Virus record (IMG/VR): IMGVR_UViG_3300023179_000009
Coordinates: 186,001 to 250,000 of that record
Length of the DNA: 64,000 bases
Direction: 5' to 3' (one strand)
Source of the DNA: a virus
Both the position numbers and the translations under genes were made by a program. The notes beneath the pieces are model-generated. The model did not search any database, was not told the DNA's origin, and saw only the letters and a list, made by a program, of their open reading frames with translations. The stretch's first letter is position 1; each line of letters begins with the position of its first letter. Shown here piece by piece: positions 50,908 to 59,198 of this stretch.

Positions 50908-51560
50908 GATTGATAGGGCATTGATCCAAAATTAGGAACATTAGAACTGGAAAGTGCGGTATTGACAACATTCTTGACAGTGTTTTCTACACCACCGGTC
51001 AGTTGATTTTGTTTTTCAAATTTTCTTTCTAAATCTATTGATTTTCTTTTTGTTTCTTCCATCATTTGTTTTAATTTTTTGGTATCCAAACTATAAAAAG
51101 TTAACATCCCTCCTCCTTTTGGGTTTGGGGATTGATATCTTTTCATTATATTCATATTAATGGCTATTCCAAGTTGATTTGACTTTATCGAAGGATATCT
51201 GCCGATTACATCTTTTTCCGGCATTTGGTATAAAATTCCTGTTTTGGGATCAAAATCTATGTCTCTCATATAATTTTCTGCATTTTCTTCTCGTCCATCA
51301 CTTTTGGTTTTTTGTCTTATTTCCCAAGTTGCGTAAGCATTCTCAGCCAGTGATGCTAATTTATCTAGAAGATCTTTATTTTGCTCTAGTTGTTTTTTTT
51401 CAGGGTTTGTTTCTCTTTGAAATTGTTGTAATTGACCTAGCGATTTAAAGCCACCCACTGGAGCTTTTGTCGGATCATATTTGTCGCCCATGTCGGGAAA
51501 CTGAAAGTGACCGCTGTAGTACACTTCATTCAAATAAAAAAATTCACGAAATTTTCTCAT
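50904..51560 (-). CDS. Hypothetical protein, possible virion-internal protein
   Basis: 218 residues from ATG 51560 (in-frame TTG at 51,596). N-terminus MRKFREFFYLNE fits the M-x-x-F-x-E-F pattern with LNE as a potential prohead cleavage site at residues 10-12. Middle part charged and helical (QKTKSDGREENAENYMRD), end Gln/Asn/Thr-rich. No enzyme motif. It stands between glycosyltransferase genes. Confidence 0.5.
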   Translation of the reverse strand: MRKFREFFYLNEVYYSGHFQFPDMGDKYDPTKAPVGGFKSLGQLQQFQRETNPEKKQLEQNKDLLDKLASLAENAYATWEIRQKTKSDGREENAENYMRDIDFDPKTGILYQMPEKDVIGRYPSIKSNQLGIAINMNIMKRYQSPNPKGGGMLTFYSLDTKKLKQMMEETKRKSIDLERKFEKQNQLTGGVENTVKNVVNTALSSSNVPNFGSMPYQS

Positions 51561-51599
51561 GTAATATATAGACAAACTTCGTTGAATTAGAGGCAAAAA

Positions 51600-52472
51600 T
51601 TGATAAGCATTTTTATAATGTATTCGACCGACAGATCACAAGCATTGGAATATACTATTTCTTGTTTAGAGCAAATGCCTTTATACTCAAAGTGCCAAAA
51701 AACATTAATTGTTGATGGAAAAATTGATCAAATTCCGAATGATTGGGAATGCATACAGGTTCCTAGGATAAATGATGATTTTTGTTGGGGCAGAATGTGG
51801 GACGCCGGTGTGTGCTCTGCTAAATATGAAAAAATATTCTATCTAGACTCTGACCGTCTTCTTTCGAGGTCTTTTTTAAAATTGATTGAAGAATATGTAG
51901 TTGATAATGTTTTTGCTTTCACCTCTAAACATTTTCTTATGAAAAATAAAATTTCTTTGGGCGATTGTAAAAAATCTCTTTTAGAAGACGACCTACAACA
52001 AATGTTTGTAAAAAATCCCGATATTTCTTCTTTTTTACAATATGAAACACGCCACGAACAACCTTTCCACGGTCCTGGGAAAAACGTTATGTCCGGAAGT
52101 ACGGCGTTTACTAGAGATACCTATTTAAAACTTGGTGGTGTTGACCAGTGGTATTGTGGACACGGAGCATTTGCTGATAGTGACTTTCACATGCAGGCCG
52201 CTTGTGCCGGTTGTAGTTTTTTGGATTTTGGAACACCAGAACTTCATTTTCCTCATGAAAAAATAGATAATCAAAGCAATAGTCTAACCGACAAGCAGAT
52301 TTGGAAATTAAGTTTAGATAATTTTATTTATTATTGCATTAAATGGAAGTTGCCCATAACTTTGGCTGAGAGTTTCGCCGTCAGATGCGAAATCAAAAAG
52401 CCGTCCTCTTACGTCAATAAGAAAGTTAAAGAAATCAAGGCAAACGCCAAGGTATTTTTTGAAAAAGTTTAG
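51600..52472 (+). CDS. GT2-like glycosyltransferase with galactosyltransferase-type C-terminus
   Basis: 290 residues from TTG 51600, GAGG 6 bp upstream. IFYLDSDRLLSR in place of DxD, then MSGSTAFTRDTYLKLGGVDQWYCGHGAFADSDFHMQ, the acceptor block shared with the gene at 30,024. Overlaps the convergent gene by 38 bp. Confidence 0.75.
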   Translation: MISIFIMYSTDRSQALEYTISCLEQMPLYSKCQKTLIVDGKIDQIPNDWECIQVPRINDDFCWGRMWDAGVCSAKYEKIFYLDSDRLLSRSFLKLIEEYVVDNVFAFTSKHFLMKNKISLGDCKKSLLEDDLQQMFVKNPDISSFLQYETRHEQPFHGPGKNVMSGSTAFTRDTYLKLGGVDQWYCGHGAFADSDFHMQAACAGCSFLDFGTPELHFPHEKIDNQSNSLTDKQIWKLSLDNFIYYCIKWKLPITLAESFAVRCEIKKPSSYVNKKVKEIKANAKVFFEKV

Positions 52473-53136
52473 CTTTATCTTCTAAAAGATTCGTATCAGG
52501 AAAATCTTCTTGTCTTGCTTCTAGGTGACTACCATGCCAGTGATGATAAACGACCGGAATTCCTTCAATATTCCATTCTTCTCCATTAAGTGTTCCGTAT
52601 CGATTCTCCGATGATTGTAAAAATCCAATATTAAAACCATCAGCCATTATTTTATAATACGCTTTTATTCCAACGTCATAACCGCCTGGAGTCACCCTAT
52701 TTCCCTTGAAGCCCTCGGAAGGCTCCCAATCATATTTTGACAGTTCTCTTTTCATAAACATACATGCGGGCCTTATCGGCTTTGATGGAACTCCTTTTCC
52801 TCCAAAAAGATCAAACTTTTTCATTTGTTCAATAAAGAGTTTTTCCCAGCCATAATTTAAAATGTGGCAATCTACATCTAAAAACATCATGTAGGGATAC
52901 CTTTTGCAAATCTCATCAGCTTTTGCCACCCCAAGATTAAGCCCCTTACCGTGTCCCACATTCTCTGGTAAAACAAATTGATAAGTATTTGGATAATCGA
53001 ATTTTAAACGACTTTGAGGATCGCTGTTGTCTATAACAATTAATTTGTACTCTAATGTAGAGTAGCGATCTAGCGACTCCATCAATAGCCACAAAAAATC
53101 GTAAGAATTATAATTAACTGTAACAATTCCTATCAT
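52435..53136 (-). CDS. GT2 family glycosyltransferase
   Basis: 233 residues. MIGIVTVNYNSYDFLWLLMESL and LIVIDNSDPQSR are typical GT2; NVGHGKGLNLGV matches the 'N.G.a.a.N.G' motif; FLDVDCHIL is the DxD. C-terminal half is shortened, ending near YHHWHGSH. Start lies 22 bp from the divergent gene. Confidence 0.8.
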   Translation of the reverse strand: MIGIVTVNYNSYDFLWLLMESLDRYSTLEYKLIVIDNSDPQSRLKFDYPNTYQFVLPENVGHGKGLNLGVAKADEICKRYPYMMFLDVDCHILNYGWEKLFIEQMKKFDLFGGKGVPSKPIRPACMFMKRELSKYDWEPSEGFKGNRVTPGGYDVGIKAYYKIMADGFNIGFLQSSENRYGTLNGEEWNIEGIPVVYHHWHGSHLEARQEDFPDTNLLEDKAKLFQKIPWRLP

Positions 53137-53157
53137 GTTTTAAAGGAGTAAATTACT

Positions 53158-53628
53158 TTGCACTTTGAACCTTCGGATAACCGAATAGTAATTTGGGGTA
53201 TGAGTTGTGTTGGCAAAACGACTTTTGCCAACACAATGAAAAGCCACACCTACTATTGTTTTGACGCCTTGTTCCAGTGGCATTTAATTGAAACATTTGG
53301 TCTCTCCGCCACAGAAAACTTTAAATATATTCAAAGAACTTGTGATGCAAATAAATTTGTTATAGACGGTTGGAACTTAGCCGATAAAAAAGGAGAATTT
53401 TTTCCAAATGATTGCACCGTGTACATACTTTGGGCACCTTATGAAAAAATTATTTCGCAATACAGAGTGCCAGTTTTAGATCAATTAGAACACAAAAACA
53501 TGTACAAAAAGTGGTATCATGAAATTGATATTTCTTTTTTCCCAAAAGTTAAATTTTTTTTGAGTGATGATACATTCCAAGAAATATCCAAAAAAGATTA
53601 TCTTACTTTTTTAGAACATAATCAATAA
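53158..53628 (+). CDS. Small P-loop kinase-like protein
   Basis: 156 residues from TTG 53158 (AAAGGAG upstream). GMSCVGKTTFAN is a Walker A motif at about residues 14-25; the aspartate of DGWNL may be Walker B-like. Length suits nucleoside or shikimate-type kinases; substrate unknown. Overlaps the convergent methyltransferase by 26 bp. Confidence 0.65.
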   Translation: MHFEPSDNRIVIWGMSCVGKTTFANTMKSHTYYCFDALFQWHLIETFGLSATENFKYIQRTCDANKFVIDGWNLADKKGEFFPNDCTVYILWAPYEKIISQYRVPVLDQLEHKNMYKKWYHEIDISFFPKVKFFLSDDTFQEISKKDYLTFLEHNQ

Positions 53629-54568
53629 AATCCATTCCAAGTTGAAATTCCGGAAACTGCTTGGTTTTAACAGTTGTCATTATTCGTTCTGCTATTTTTG
53701 GTATTTTAAAGAAAGGATCAACTTTTGATGTTATTTCTCGCCTGTGAACTTTTGTCAAACCTGCATTTTCAATAAATTTATCATAGGTTGCCAAAGGTGT
53801 GGTAACTCCTATGTTGTCTTCTTCATATTTTCTTTCTGGAACTAATTTATTAAGTTCATCTGGAGTAAACACAAGGTGAATATAAGATTTATTTAAATGA
53901 TGATACAAGTGAGTTGCATGTTTTGATGTAAAAGGATGACATCTCATATAAATTTGTCCATCAGGGGCCAATGCATCTTTTACCTTTTTGAGAAAGTCAA
54001 CAGGGTTTTCATTTTTTAAATGATCTAGAACATCAAATATAACAATTACATTAAACGGTCCTTGCGACAGAACCTCATTAAAGTTAGTAGTCAAGAGCAG
54101 GCCGTCACGTTTCAAAGATTCCCACTTGCTATTTTCTTCAATATCGTAACCAACCGAAATCAAAGGTTCATACTCGGCTGCAACATGAGCAACATGACCT
54201 TCTCCGCAACCCATATCCAAAACTTTTAAACCCTTCAAATCTGGTTCGATCATAAGTTCTACTATTCCACGGCCACGTTCCAATTTATCATTCTCATTAT
54301 CTGGGTCGCAAATTAGATTAGGGTTGACAGCTTCGGGCCACTTTTCACTGTCTAGTGCTTTTTTAAGTGCTTCAAAACTTTCTAAATCTTCGCCAGCATA
54401 CTCGGGAGGAACCTCTGTGTTTTTTTGAGATGAAACATTATTTTTTTGATAAGATTGATTTGTTGTTGTGATTGGCGAATCGCCATCTTCTAAAATGGCT
54501 TGTTTTAGATCTAACAATCCTTTCATTATCAAATCTATGGTCGCATTAACTTTTTGCATATTTGGCAT
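53603..54568 (-). CDS. Coiled-coil SAM methyltransferase, paralogue C
   Basis: 321 residues. Helical N-terminus (1-30), Ser/Asn-rich link, SEKWPEAVNPNLICD, motif I VLDMGCGEGHVAHVA, YDIEENSKW, FDVLDHLKNENPV, MRCHPFTSKHATHLYHHL, and the ending MDFIDYVL. Third member of the family; the three are not tandem, as glycosyltransferases and a transposon lie between. Confidence 0.8.
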   Translation of the reverse strand: MPNMQKVNATIDLIMKGLLDLKQAILEDGDSPITTTNQSYQKNNVSSQKNTEVPPEYAGEDLESFEALKKALDSEKWPEAVNPNLICDPDNENDKLERGRGIVELMIEPDLKGLKVLDMGCGEGHVAHVAAEYEPLISVGYDIEENSKWESLKRDGLLLTTNFNEVLSQGPFNVIVIFDVLDHLKNENPVDFLKKVKDALAPDGQIYMRCHPFTSKHATHLYHHLNKSYIHLVFTPDELNKLVPERKYEEDNIGVTTPLATYDKFIENAGLTKVHRREITSKVDPFFKIPKIAERIMTTVKTKQFPEFQLGMDFIDYVLKK

Positions 54569-54623
54569 GTTTACCTCAAATTTTTTAATTTGTTTCTATT
54601 ATTATAGTGATTATTTTTAAAAA

Positions 54624-55442
54624 TTGGATTATTTAGTGACAAAATTAGCAGTTGTTTTAAATGTTCACGATAAACCGGATGTGGTGAGGGACACAATAGA
54701 ATCCATACAAACCTTTGCAACTAAAAATATAGTTGTCTTAGTCGATGGTGCTTGTTGGTCTAAAATGAAAAAAGAACCAATGGATGCAGCTAAAGTCGAG
54801 GGGTTTTATCACAATACTCATAAAGCACCATATAGAAACGTCGCACTGTCTTTGCAAACGATTGCAGATGTTTACCCAGAGTCAGATTGGTATTGTTACA
54901 CAGAGTACGATGTACTTTTTGCTTCTGAGAGATTCAGATATAATTTAAAAATGGCTGAGGAAAAAGGAATATGGATGTTAGGAAATGATGGTCGTGTGGA
55001 TTATGAAAAAATGCCTTTAATACAAGCCATGTTTGATAAACCTTTTAAAAGTATTTATTATTTGCTTGGATGTTGTTTGTTTTTTCATAAAAACTTTATA
55101 AACAAATTAAAAGAAATCGATTTCTTTAATCGTTTTTTAAATTTGACCAACGGTTTTACAGGAGGATTTTTTCCTTTTTATCGAGGGTATGATCTAAGTG
55201 AACATTTATACCCAACAATTTGCAGACACCTCGGCGGCAACATAGGTGTTTTTGCACACTATGAACAAACAGGTAATTGGCATGGCTCTCATAAGTTTTT
55301 TCCTGTTCGTTGGATGCCGGAAATCGACCCCGTAAAAGAAAACTTTCCCGAAGCTAGCATAATACACCCATTAAAATCTTTCGATCATCCGATTCGTGTT
55401 TATCACCGTGAAAAGAGGAAAAATGCAAAACTCTCAATTTGA
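54624..55442 (+). CDS. Glycosyltransferase-like protein
   Basis: 272 residues, start at TTG 54624 or GTG 54636; no ribosome site seen. LAVVLNVHDKPDVVRDTIESI and VVLVDGACW are a GT2-type start; WYCYTEYDVLF holds the acidic motif in a variant form (EYD). GSHKFFPVRWMP near the end. Overlaps the next gene by 20 bp. Confidence 0.65.
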   Translation: MDYLVTKLAVVLNVHDKPDVVRDTIESIQTFATKNIVVLVDGACWSKMKKEPMDAAKVEGFYHNTHKAPYRNVALSLQTIADVYPESDWYCYTEYDVLFASERFRYNLKMAEEKGIWMLGNDGRVDYEKMPLIQAMFDKPFKSIYYLLGCCLFFHKNFINKLKEIDFFNRFLNLTNGFTGGFFPFYRGYDLSEHLYPTICRHLGGNIGVFAHYEQTGNWHGSHKFFPVRWMPEIDPVKENFPEASIIHPLKSFDHPIRVYHREKRKNAKLSI

Positions 55443-56022
55443 AGCAAAAAGTTTAGGAATTGTTTTTGATTTATCGGCAAGGCTTGAAAAAGAAGGAAGA
55501 CGAATTGTTGATATCGTCAAAAAAAACATGATCGATATTGTTCGCAAATGTTTAATTGATGGCGAGGATAGCATGTACCTTTACAACCCTGATTTAATAG
55601 ATGCTTATTTTAAACATGGGGAGCAAGTTTGTGCATTAGGAAATTACAATACAGACGGATATTCGTTTGATCTTTCGATGGCTCTTCGTCAAACTTTGTA
55701 TGTCCTAATGTCTGAAGACGAGGATTTTCAAAAGTACCTACTGTTCGTCACCGACAGGCTAGCGAACAAGTCTGCTTTAGAAAAAGCTTTTCATATCAAT
55801 AAAAAAGAAAAAATAGGATGCAAGTTCATATTAGTTGGAGTAGGCGATTACTATAATAAAAATATATTAGAAAATTATGCTAAAAAAGAAAATGTTTTTT
55901 ATATTCATTTAAACAATCCAGCAGAATTAAAATTTCCCCAAATTAAGGAGTATTTGGATGGCAAAATCCAATCATGTGGCACGACCGATGAACGATGTGA
56001 GCTTATTCAACTCTCAAGTTGA
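55423..56022 (+). CDS. von Willebrand A-like domain protein
   Basis: 199 residues from ATG 55423. GIVFDLSARLEKEGRRIVDIV takes the place of the MIDAS strand, but DxSxS is reduced to DLSAR. YNTDGYSFDLSMALRQTLYVL and KYLLFVTDRLANKSALEKAF follow the VWA order (T then D motifs). Fold confident, metal binding doubtful. Overlaps the GT2 gene by 65 bp. Confidence 0.6.
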   Translation: MQNSQFEAKSLGIVFDLSARLEKEGRRIVDIVKKNMIDIVRKCLIDGEDSMYLYNPDLIDAYFKHGEQVCALGNYNTDGYSFDLSMALRQTLYVLMSEDEDFQKYLLFVTDRLANKSALEKAFHINKKEKIGCKFILVGVGDYYNKNILENYAKKENVFYIHLNNPAELKFPQIKEYLDGKIQSCGTTDERCELIQLSS

Positions 56023-56767
56023 TATCATAGTGCCGTTTTACGGTCAATATGACAAAGTAATGAAACTGATCGATAGCCTTTTTAGGTTGACTAGAAGTAA
56101 TTATTATCAACTTATTCTAGTAGACGATTGTTCACCCAACCCAGATTTTATAAGAAATATAGATTTAAATGCTCAAAAAAATTCACAAAGGTTGCGACAA
56201 AGAAATGTTGTAAGGGCAATAAGAACCGAGGAGCAAAAAGGCTTTGCTGGTGCTTGCAAGGTCGGTTTTGAAGCTGGTGAAAGTCCATATGTTTGTTTTT
56301 TAAATTCCGACTGCATTATAGAAGACGCTGGTTGGTTAAAAAACATGGGTGAAAGTTTGCTAAAATTAAAGTCGGAAGGAGTTCGTGTCGTTTCGGCTGT
56401 GACCAACAATCCTGTTGGCGGTGATATATCCCAAAAAGGCGAAAGATTCGTTCGAGAGGAAAACGATGTGATTCTTAAAGACGATAGTTTTTTAAGTTTA
56501 TTTTGCTTTATGTGCCATAGAGAGTTGTTTTCTAAAATTGATGGTTTTATTAAGGAATATCCTTTTGGTTATTATGAAGACGAAGAATTCGCAGCACGAT
56601 TAAAAAAATATAGTTTTAAACAAGCGGTTTGTAGAAGTGCTTATGTTTATCATGAAGGACAAGCAACAGTTCATCAGATATGGAAGTCGCATCCAACAGC
56701 AAGAAAAATTATGGAAGAAGACAACCGAAAAAGGTGCATAGAAGACATGAAATTACTCAAATCTTAG
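55958..56767 (+). CDS. GT2 family glycosyltransferase
   Basis: 269 residues. AAGGAG 7 bp before ATG 55958 fixes the start despite a 65-bp overlap with the VWA gene. VDIIVPFYGQYDKVMKLIDSL, LILVDDCSP, GFAGACKVGFEAG, CFLNSDCIIE and YPFGYYEDEEFAARLKK are complete GT2 motifs. Rhamnosyltransferase-like layout. Confidence 0.88.
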   Translation: MAKSNHVARPMNDVSLFNSQVDIIVPFYGQYDKVMKLIDSLFRLTRSNYYQLILVDDCSPNPDFIRNIDLNAQKNSQRLRQRNVVRAIRTEEQKGFAGACKVGFEAGESPYVCFLNSDCIIEDAGWLKNMGESLLKLKSEGVRVVSAVTNNPVGGDISQKGERFVREENDVILKDDSFLSLFCFMCHRELFSKIDGFIKEYPFGYYEDEEFAARLKKYSFKQAVCRSAYVYHEGQATVHQIWKSHPTARKIMEEDNRKRCIEDMKLLKS

Positions 56768-56780
56768 ATTTTTTTTGATT

Positions 56781-56808
56781 TTGAAATGCAAATAATTAAT
56801 CATAGATA
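56781..56808 (+). promoter_or_regulatory. Sigma70-type promoter
   Basis: TTGAAA (56,781-56,786), 16-bp spacer, TAGATA (56,803-56,808), about 30 bp before the small Cys protein gene and just after the GT2 stop. Confidence 0.5.
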
Positions 56809-56843
56809 TTTGCGAAACCGGTATTCTAAACAGGAGGTATAAA

Positions 56844-57083
56844 ATGGCTGCTATTTTAGTTCCAGCTATTACTGGAAACAAATGTGTTGGATCTTACACC
56901 GATGGCAGTGTTCTTCGCAAACACTTTTGCAAAAAAGGCACTGATGCTAATGGTGACGCAATTTACACCTGTGCCACATGGCGCAGATTTAGAGTAAACT
57001 GCCCAAAAATTAATTTTCAATGCAGTTCTTTGTCAGAAGCTTGGGTGGCTGCTGCTGTAGTTTGTCGCCAAAGACTCTTCTAA
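56844..57083 (+). CDS. Small Cys-containing protein (79 aa), single-gene unit
   Basis: 79 residues, very strong AGGAGGT site. Six Cys (residues 14, 29, 43, 53, 60 and 74) in a basic, Ala-rich sequence; no signal peptide. Own promoter and terminator indicate high separate expression, as for a small structural, scaffold or anti-host protein. No family recognised. Confidence 0.65.
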   Translation: MAAILVPAITGNKCVGSYTDGSVLRKHFCKKGTDANGDAIYTCATWRRFRVNCPKINFQCSSLSEAWVAAAVVCRQRLF

Positions 57084-57110
57084 ATCATCAAAATTTTGTT
57101 AAGATGGTTA

Positions 57111-57143
57111 AGAGACGCACTTTTTGTGCGTCTCTTTTTTTTT
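57111..57143 (+). terminator. Rho-independent terminator
   Basis: AGAGACGCAC (57,111-57,120) pairs perfectly with GTGCGTCTCT (57,126-57,135), loop TTTTT, then a T-run to 57,143. Ends the small Cys protein transcript. Confidence 0.92.
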
Positions 57144-57146
57144 AGG

Positions 57147-57174
57147 TTGACAACTCGTATCTTACACGTAGAAT
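57147..57174 (+). promoter_or_regulatory. Sigma70-type promoter for the parB-like gene
   Basis: Perfect TTGACA (57,147-57,152), 16-bp spacer, TAGAAT (57,169-57,174; 5 of 6 consensus). Directly after a terminator and 145 bp before the ATG, leaving a leader of about 137 bases. Best promoter in the window. Confidence 0.75.
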
Positions 57175-57179
57175 GTTCG

Positions 57180-57289
57180 CCAGTTCGGATTTTTTGGTCC
57201 GAAAAAGCCAACTGGATGGCTTGAATATTCTCAGCCATACGCTGGTTTTTCGATTTGGATCCCAAGAAATTTTACCAACAGGAGTTGGT
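57180..57289 (+). promoter_or_regulatory. Structured 5' leader of the parB-like gene
   Basis: Three hairpins: A, TTCGGA/TCCGAA (57,184-57,189 / 57,198-57,203) with outer CCAG/CTGG; B, ATGGCT/AGCCAT (57,216-57,221 / 57,233-57,238); C, ACCAAC/GTTGGT (57,274-57,279 / 57,284-57,289), loop AGGA. No open frame. The working ribosome site is probably AAAGGA at 57,306-57,311. A GGA in a hairpin loop is also the typical CsrA target, and a csrA gene lies 3 kb downstream. Confidence 0.45.
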
Positions 57290-57318
57290 GTTTCTGGGTT
57301 TTTTGAAAGGATGCTGCC

Positions 57319-58788
57319 ATGCAATCGAAAATTAATCGCAACGATTCGGCCTCAAACAAGTTCAGCCTTATTCCGCTATCGGAAATAGTTATCGTGGAAA
57401 GACCAGCGGAAGGCGAAGAAAATGAAAAACTGTTCTTCAATCCACGTGGTCCGAGTTCTTTTACTCCGGATCGAATGATGCAACTTCAGTATTCAATCCG
57501 CACAGACGGCATTCAACAACCTCCGATTGTAAGATTAAATGAAGATTCTTATGAATTGATCGCTGGCGAAAGAAGGATTCGTTCATGCCAGAGCATCGTA
57601 GAGAGTGATTTGCCATGTTTTGATGAAGATAATCCTCGTCGTGATTCTTACGATAAAGGAGATATTGTTCTTTATAAAGGTCGCTTCGGCACTGTTGTTA
57701 AAGAATTGAGTGATGAAATCATCGTGGATTTCGATGATGATTGCATTGGATCTCAAGAAAGAAAAAATTGTCCGATTGAAGATGTTTTTGCCACGGTTTC
57801 TGGCAGCGAACTGTATGAGAACGTTCCCTGCAAAATTGTAACCGACTGTTCTGATCAAAGAGCGTTGAGACTCGCTTTTACAGAAAATGACCAGTCGGAG
57901 CCTTTGACTATTGCCGAAGAAGTTGCTTTAGTTGAGCGGCTTTCAAGGTCCGGGTTAAAGCAAGAAGAAATTGCCGAACTGCTTGGCTCAAACATAACTT
58001 GGGTGTGCCAAACAGGCAATTTTAGATCTCAATTGCCAAATAAAGCATTTGATAAACTTCTTAAAGGCGAAATGACTCGTCATGTTGCCGTGAATTTTTT
58101 GAGTTACTCTCCTGACGATAGAGAAGAATTATTTGAAGCAACACTTGAGGCAGAAACCCAAGAGACTCAAGAAAAAATTGCTGAACTGACAGAGGAGAAG
58201 GAACGCCTGGAGGACGAAGAAGAAATAGCAATATCGGATGCAATCAAGGCCGATGATGATGGCGACGAAAAAACCGCCAGGAAACTTCGTAAGAAAGCCG
58301 CTGGTCTTGCTTCGAAAGCAACAAAGGCCGCAGGCCGTCTTGAACGTGTGAAGCGTGAAAAGGGCAACATCAAGCAAGGTCACGTTAAGTCTGGGGCCAA
58401 AGCGAAAGGGTTGCAGCCCAAGAAGATCAAGTCGTTAGACAAAAACGATATTGAGGCCATCTTTGTTGATGGAATTCAAGAGTTCCTTGAGGGAGAAGGC
58501 GTTTGTGGAATAACCGGAGAAACAGTTCCAGCAGAATATGCTGCTATTGTTTTATCAACAGCAAAAGCGATTATTGCTGGCATCTCCGATCCTGTTCACC
58601 CAATTCGTGAATATATGTGCGAAATTGGTGTTTGGGAATTGCCCAAGCGTAAAAAGAAAAAGAAGGAAGAAATATCTTTTGATGAAGATGATATCGAAGA
58701 AGATGAAACCATTAGCGAAGATGATGATTTTGAAAATCACTTGAAGAGTTACGATGATGATGAAGACGAGCAAATTGATGATGAGTGA
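57319..58788 (+). CDS. ParB-like DNA-binding protein
   Basis: 489 residues. ParB/Spo0J N-terminal fold: SEIVIVERPAE, YSIRTDGIQQPPIVR, YELIAGERRIRSCQ (nucleotide-binding motif). A KOW/SH3-like insert (KGDIVLYKGRFGTVVKEL) at about 113-145 is unusual. HTH LKQEEIAELLGSNITWVCQ near 215. Then coiled coil (270-300), Lys/Ala-rich linker and very acidic tail. ParB proteins load on specific DNA for partition or regulation. No parA is seen nearby, so a regulator or partner for phage DNA is equally possible. Confidence 0.85.
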   Translation: MQSKINRNDSASNKFSLIPLSEIVIVERPAEGEENEKLFFNPRGPSSFTPDRMMQLQYSIRTDGIQQPPIVRLNEDSYELIAGERRIRSCQSIVESDLPCFDEDNPRRDSYDKGDIVLYKGRFGTVVKELSDEIIVDFDDDCIGSQERKNCPIEDVFATVSGSELYENVPCKIVTDCSDQRALRLAFTENDQSEPLTIAEEVALVERLSRSGLKQEEIAELLGSNITWVCQTGNFRSQLPNKAFDKLLKGEMTRHVAVNFLSYSPDDREELFEATLEAETQETQEKIAELTEEKERLEDEEEIAISDAIKADDDGDEKTARKLRKKAAGLASKATKAAGRLERVKREKGNIKQGHVKSGAKAKGLQPKKIKSLDKNDIEAIFVDGIQEFLEGEGVCGITGETVPAEYAAIVLSTAKAIIAGISDPVHPIREYMCEIGVWELPKRKKKKKEEISFDEDDIEEDETISEDDDFENHLKSYDDDEDEQIDDE

Positions 58789-58812
58789 TTCTCTCTCAAA
58801 TTAATAACATGA

Positions 58813-58848
58813 ACGGCTCCGATGAAAACATCGGAGCCGTTTTTTTTT
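58813..58848 (+). terminator. Rho-independent terminator
   Basis: ACGGCTCCGATG (58,813-58,824) pairs perfectly with CATCGGAGCCGT (58,829-58,840), loop AAAA, and a T-run to 58,848. Ends the parB-like transcript. Confidence 0.93.
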
Positions 58849-58865
58849 AAATTTTAATATATATT

Positions 58866-59153
58866 ATGATGCTAATTATGTGTCCTTATTGCGGCTATCA
58901 CTTATCTAAACCATTAACAAATGGAATATGTTCTTGTGTCAATTGTAAAAGAGTGTTTGATAGTTCCAGACTCAACTCCCTCCTCTCTGCTAGTTGGGTT
59001 GTGAAAAGAAAAAATATCACCAACCCAATAGATCTTGCAAATCGATGCAAAATTTCAGAGGATGATGCCAATCTTGTGATCGATTTAGTAAATGATCAAT
59101 GTTACGACTTTCAAGAATTTTTAAAAATTCTTGAAAACATGGTTGAGCAATAA
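58866..59153 (+). CDS. Zinc-ribbon protein (95 aa)
   Basis: 95 residues. CPYCGYH and CSCVNCKR at residues 6-28 make a zinc ribbon; the remaining 65 residues are helical (LANRCKISEDDANLVIDLV). May be a small transcription factor-like protein. A 28-bp perfect palindrome lies in its last codons. Confidence 0.6.
   Translation: MMLIMCPYCGYHLSKPLTNGICSCVNCKRVFDSSRLNSLLSASWVVKRKNITNPIDLANRCKISEDDANLVIDLVNDQCYDFQEFLKILENMVEQ
59109..59136. repeat. 28-bp perfect palindrome
   Basis: TTTCAAGAATTTTT followed by its exact reverse complement, no loop. Within the zinc-ribbon gene, encoding FQEFLKILENM. As RNA it forms a hairpin 63 bp upstream of the PRPP synthetase ATG; as DNA it could bind a dimeric regulator. 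Confidence 0.65.
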
Positions 59154-59198
59154 TTATTTTTGTGTTATGATTTTGTCTCTTTATTTTCGTTAGATAAA

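Noticed and set aside
57583-58773. Several minus-strand frames opposite the parB-like gene
   Set aside because: Shadow frames created by biased codon use (GAA/GAT runs); no starts with ribosome sites.
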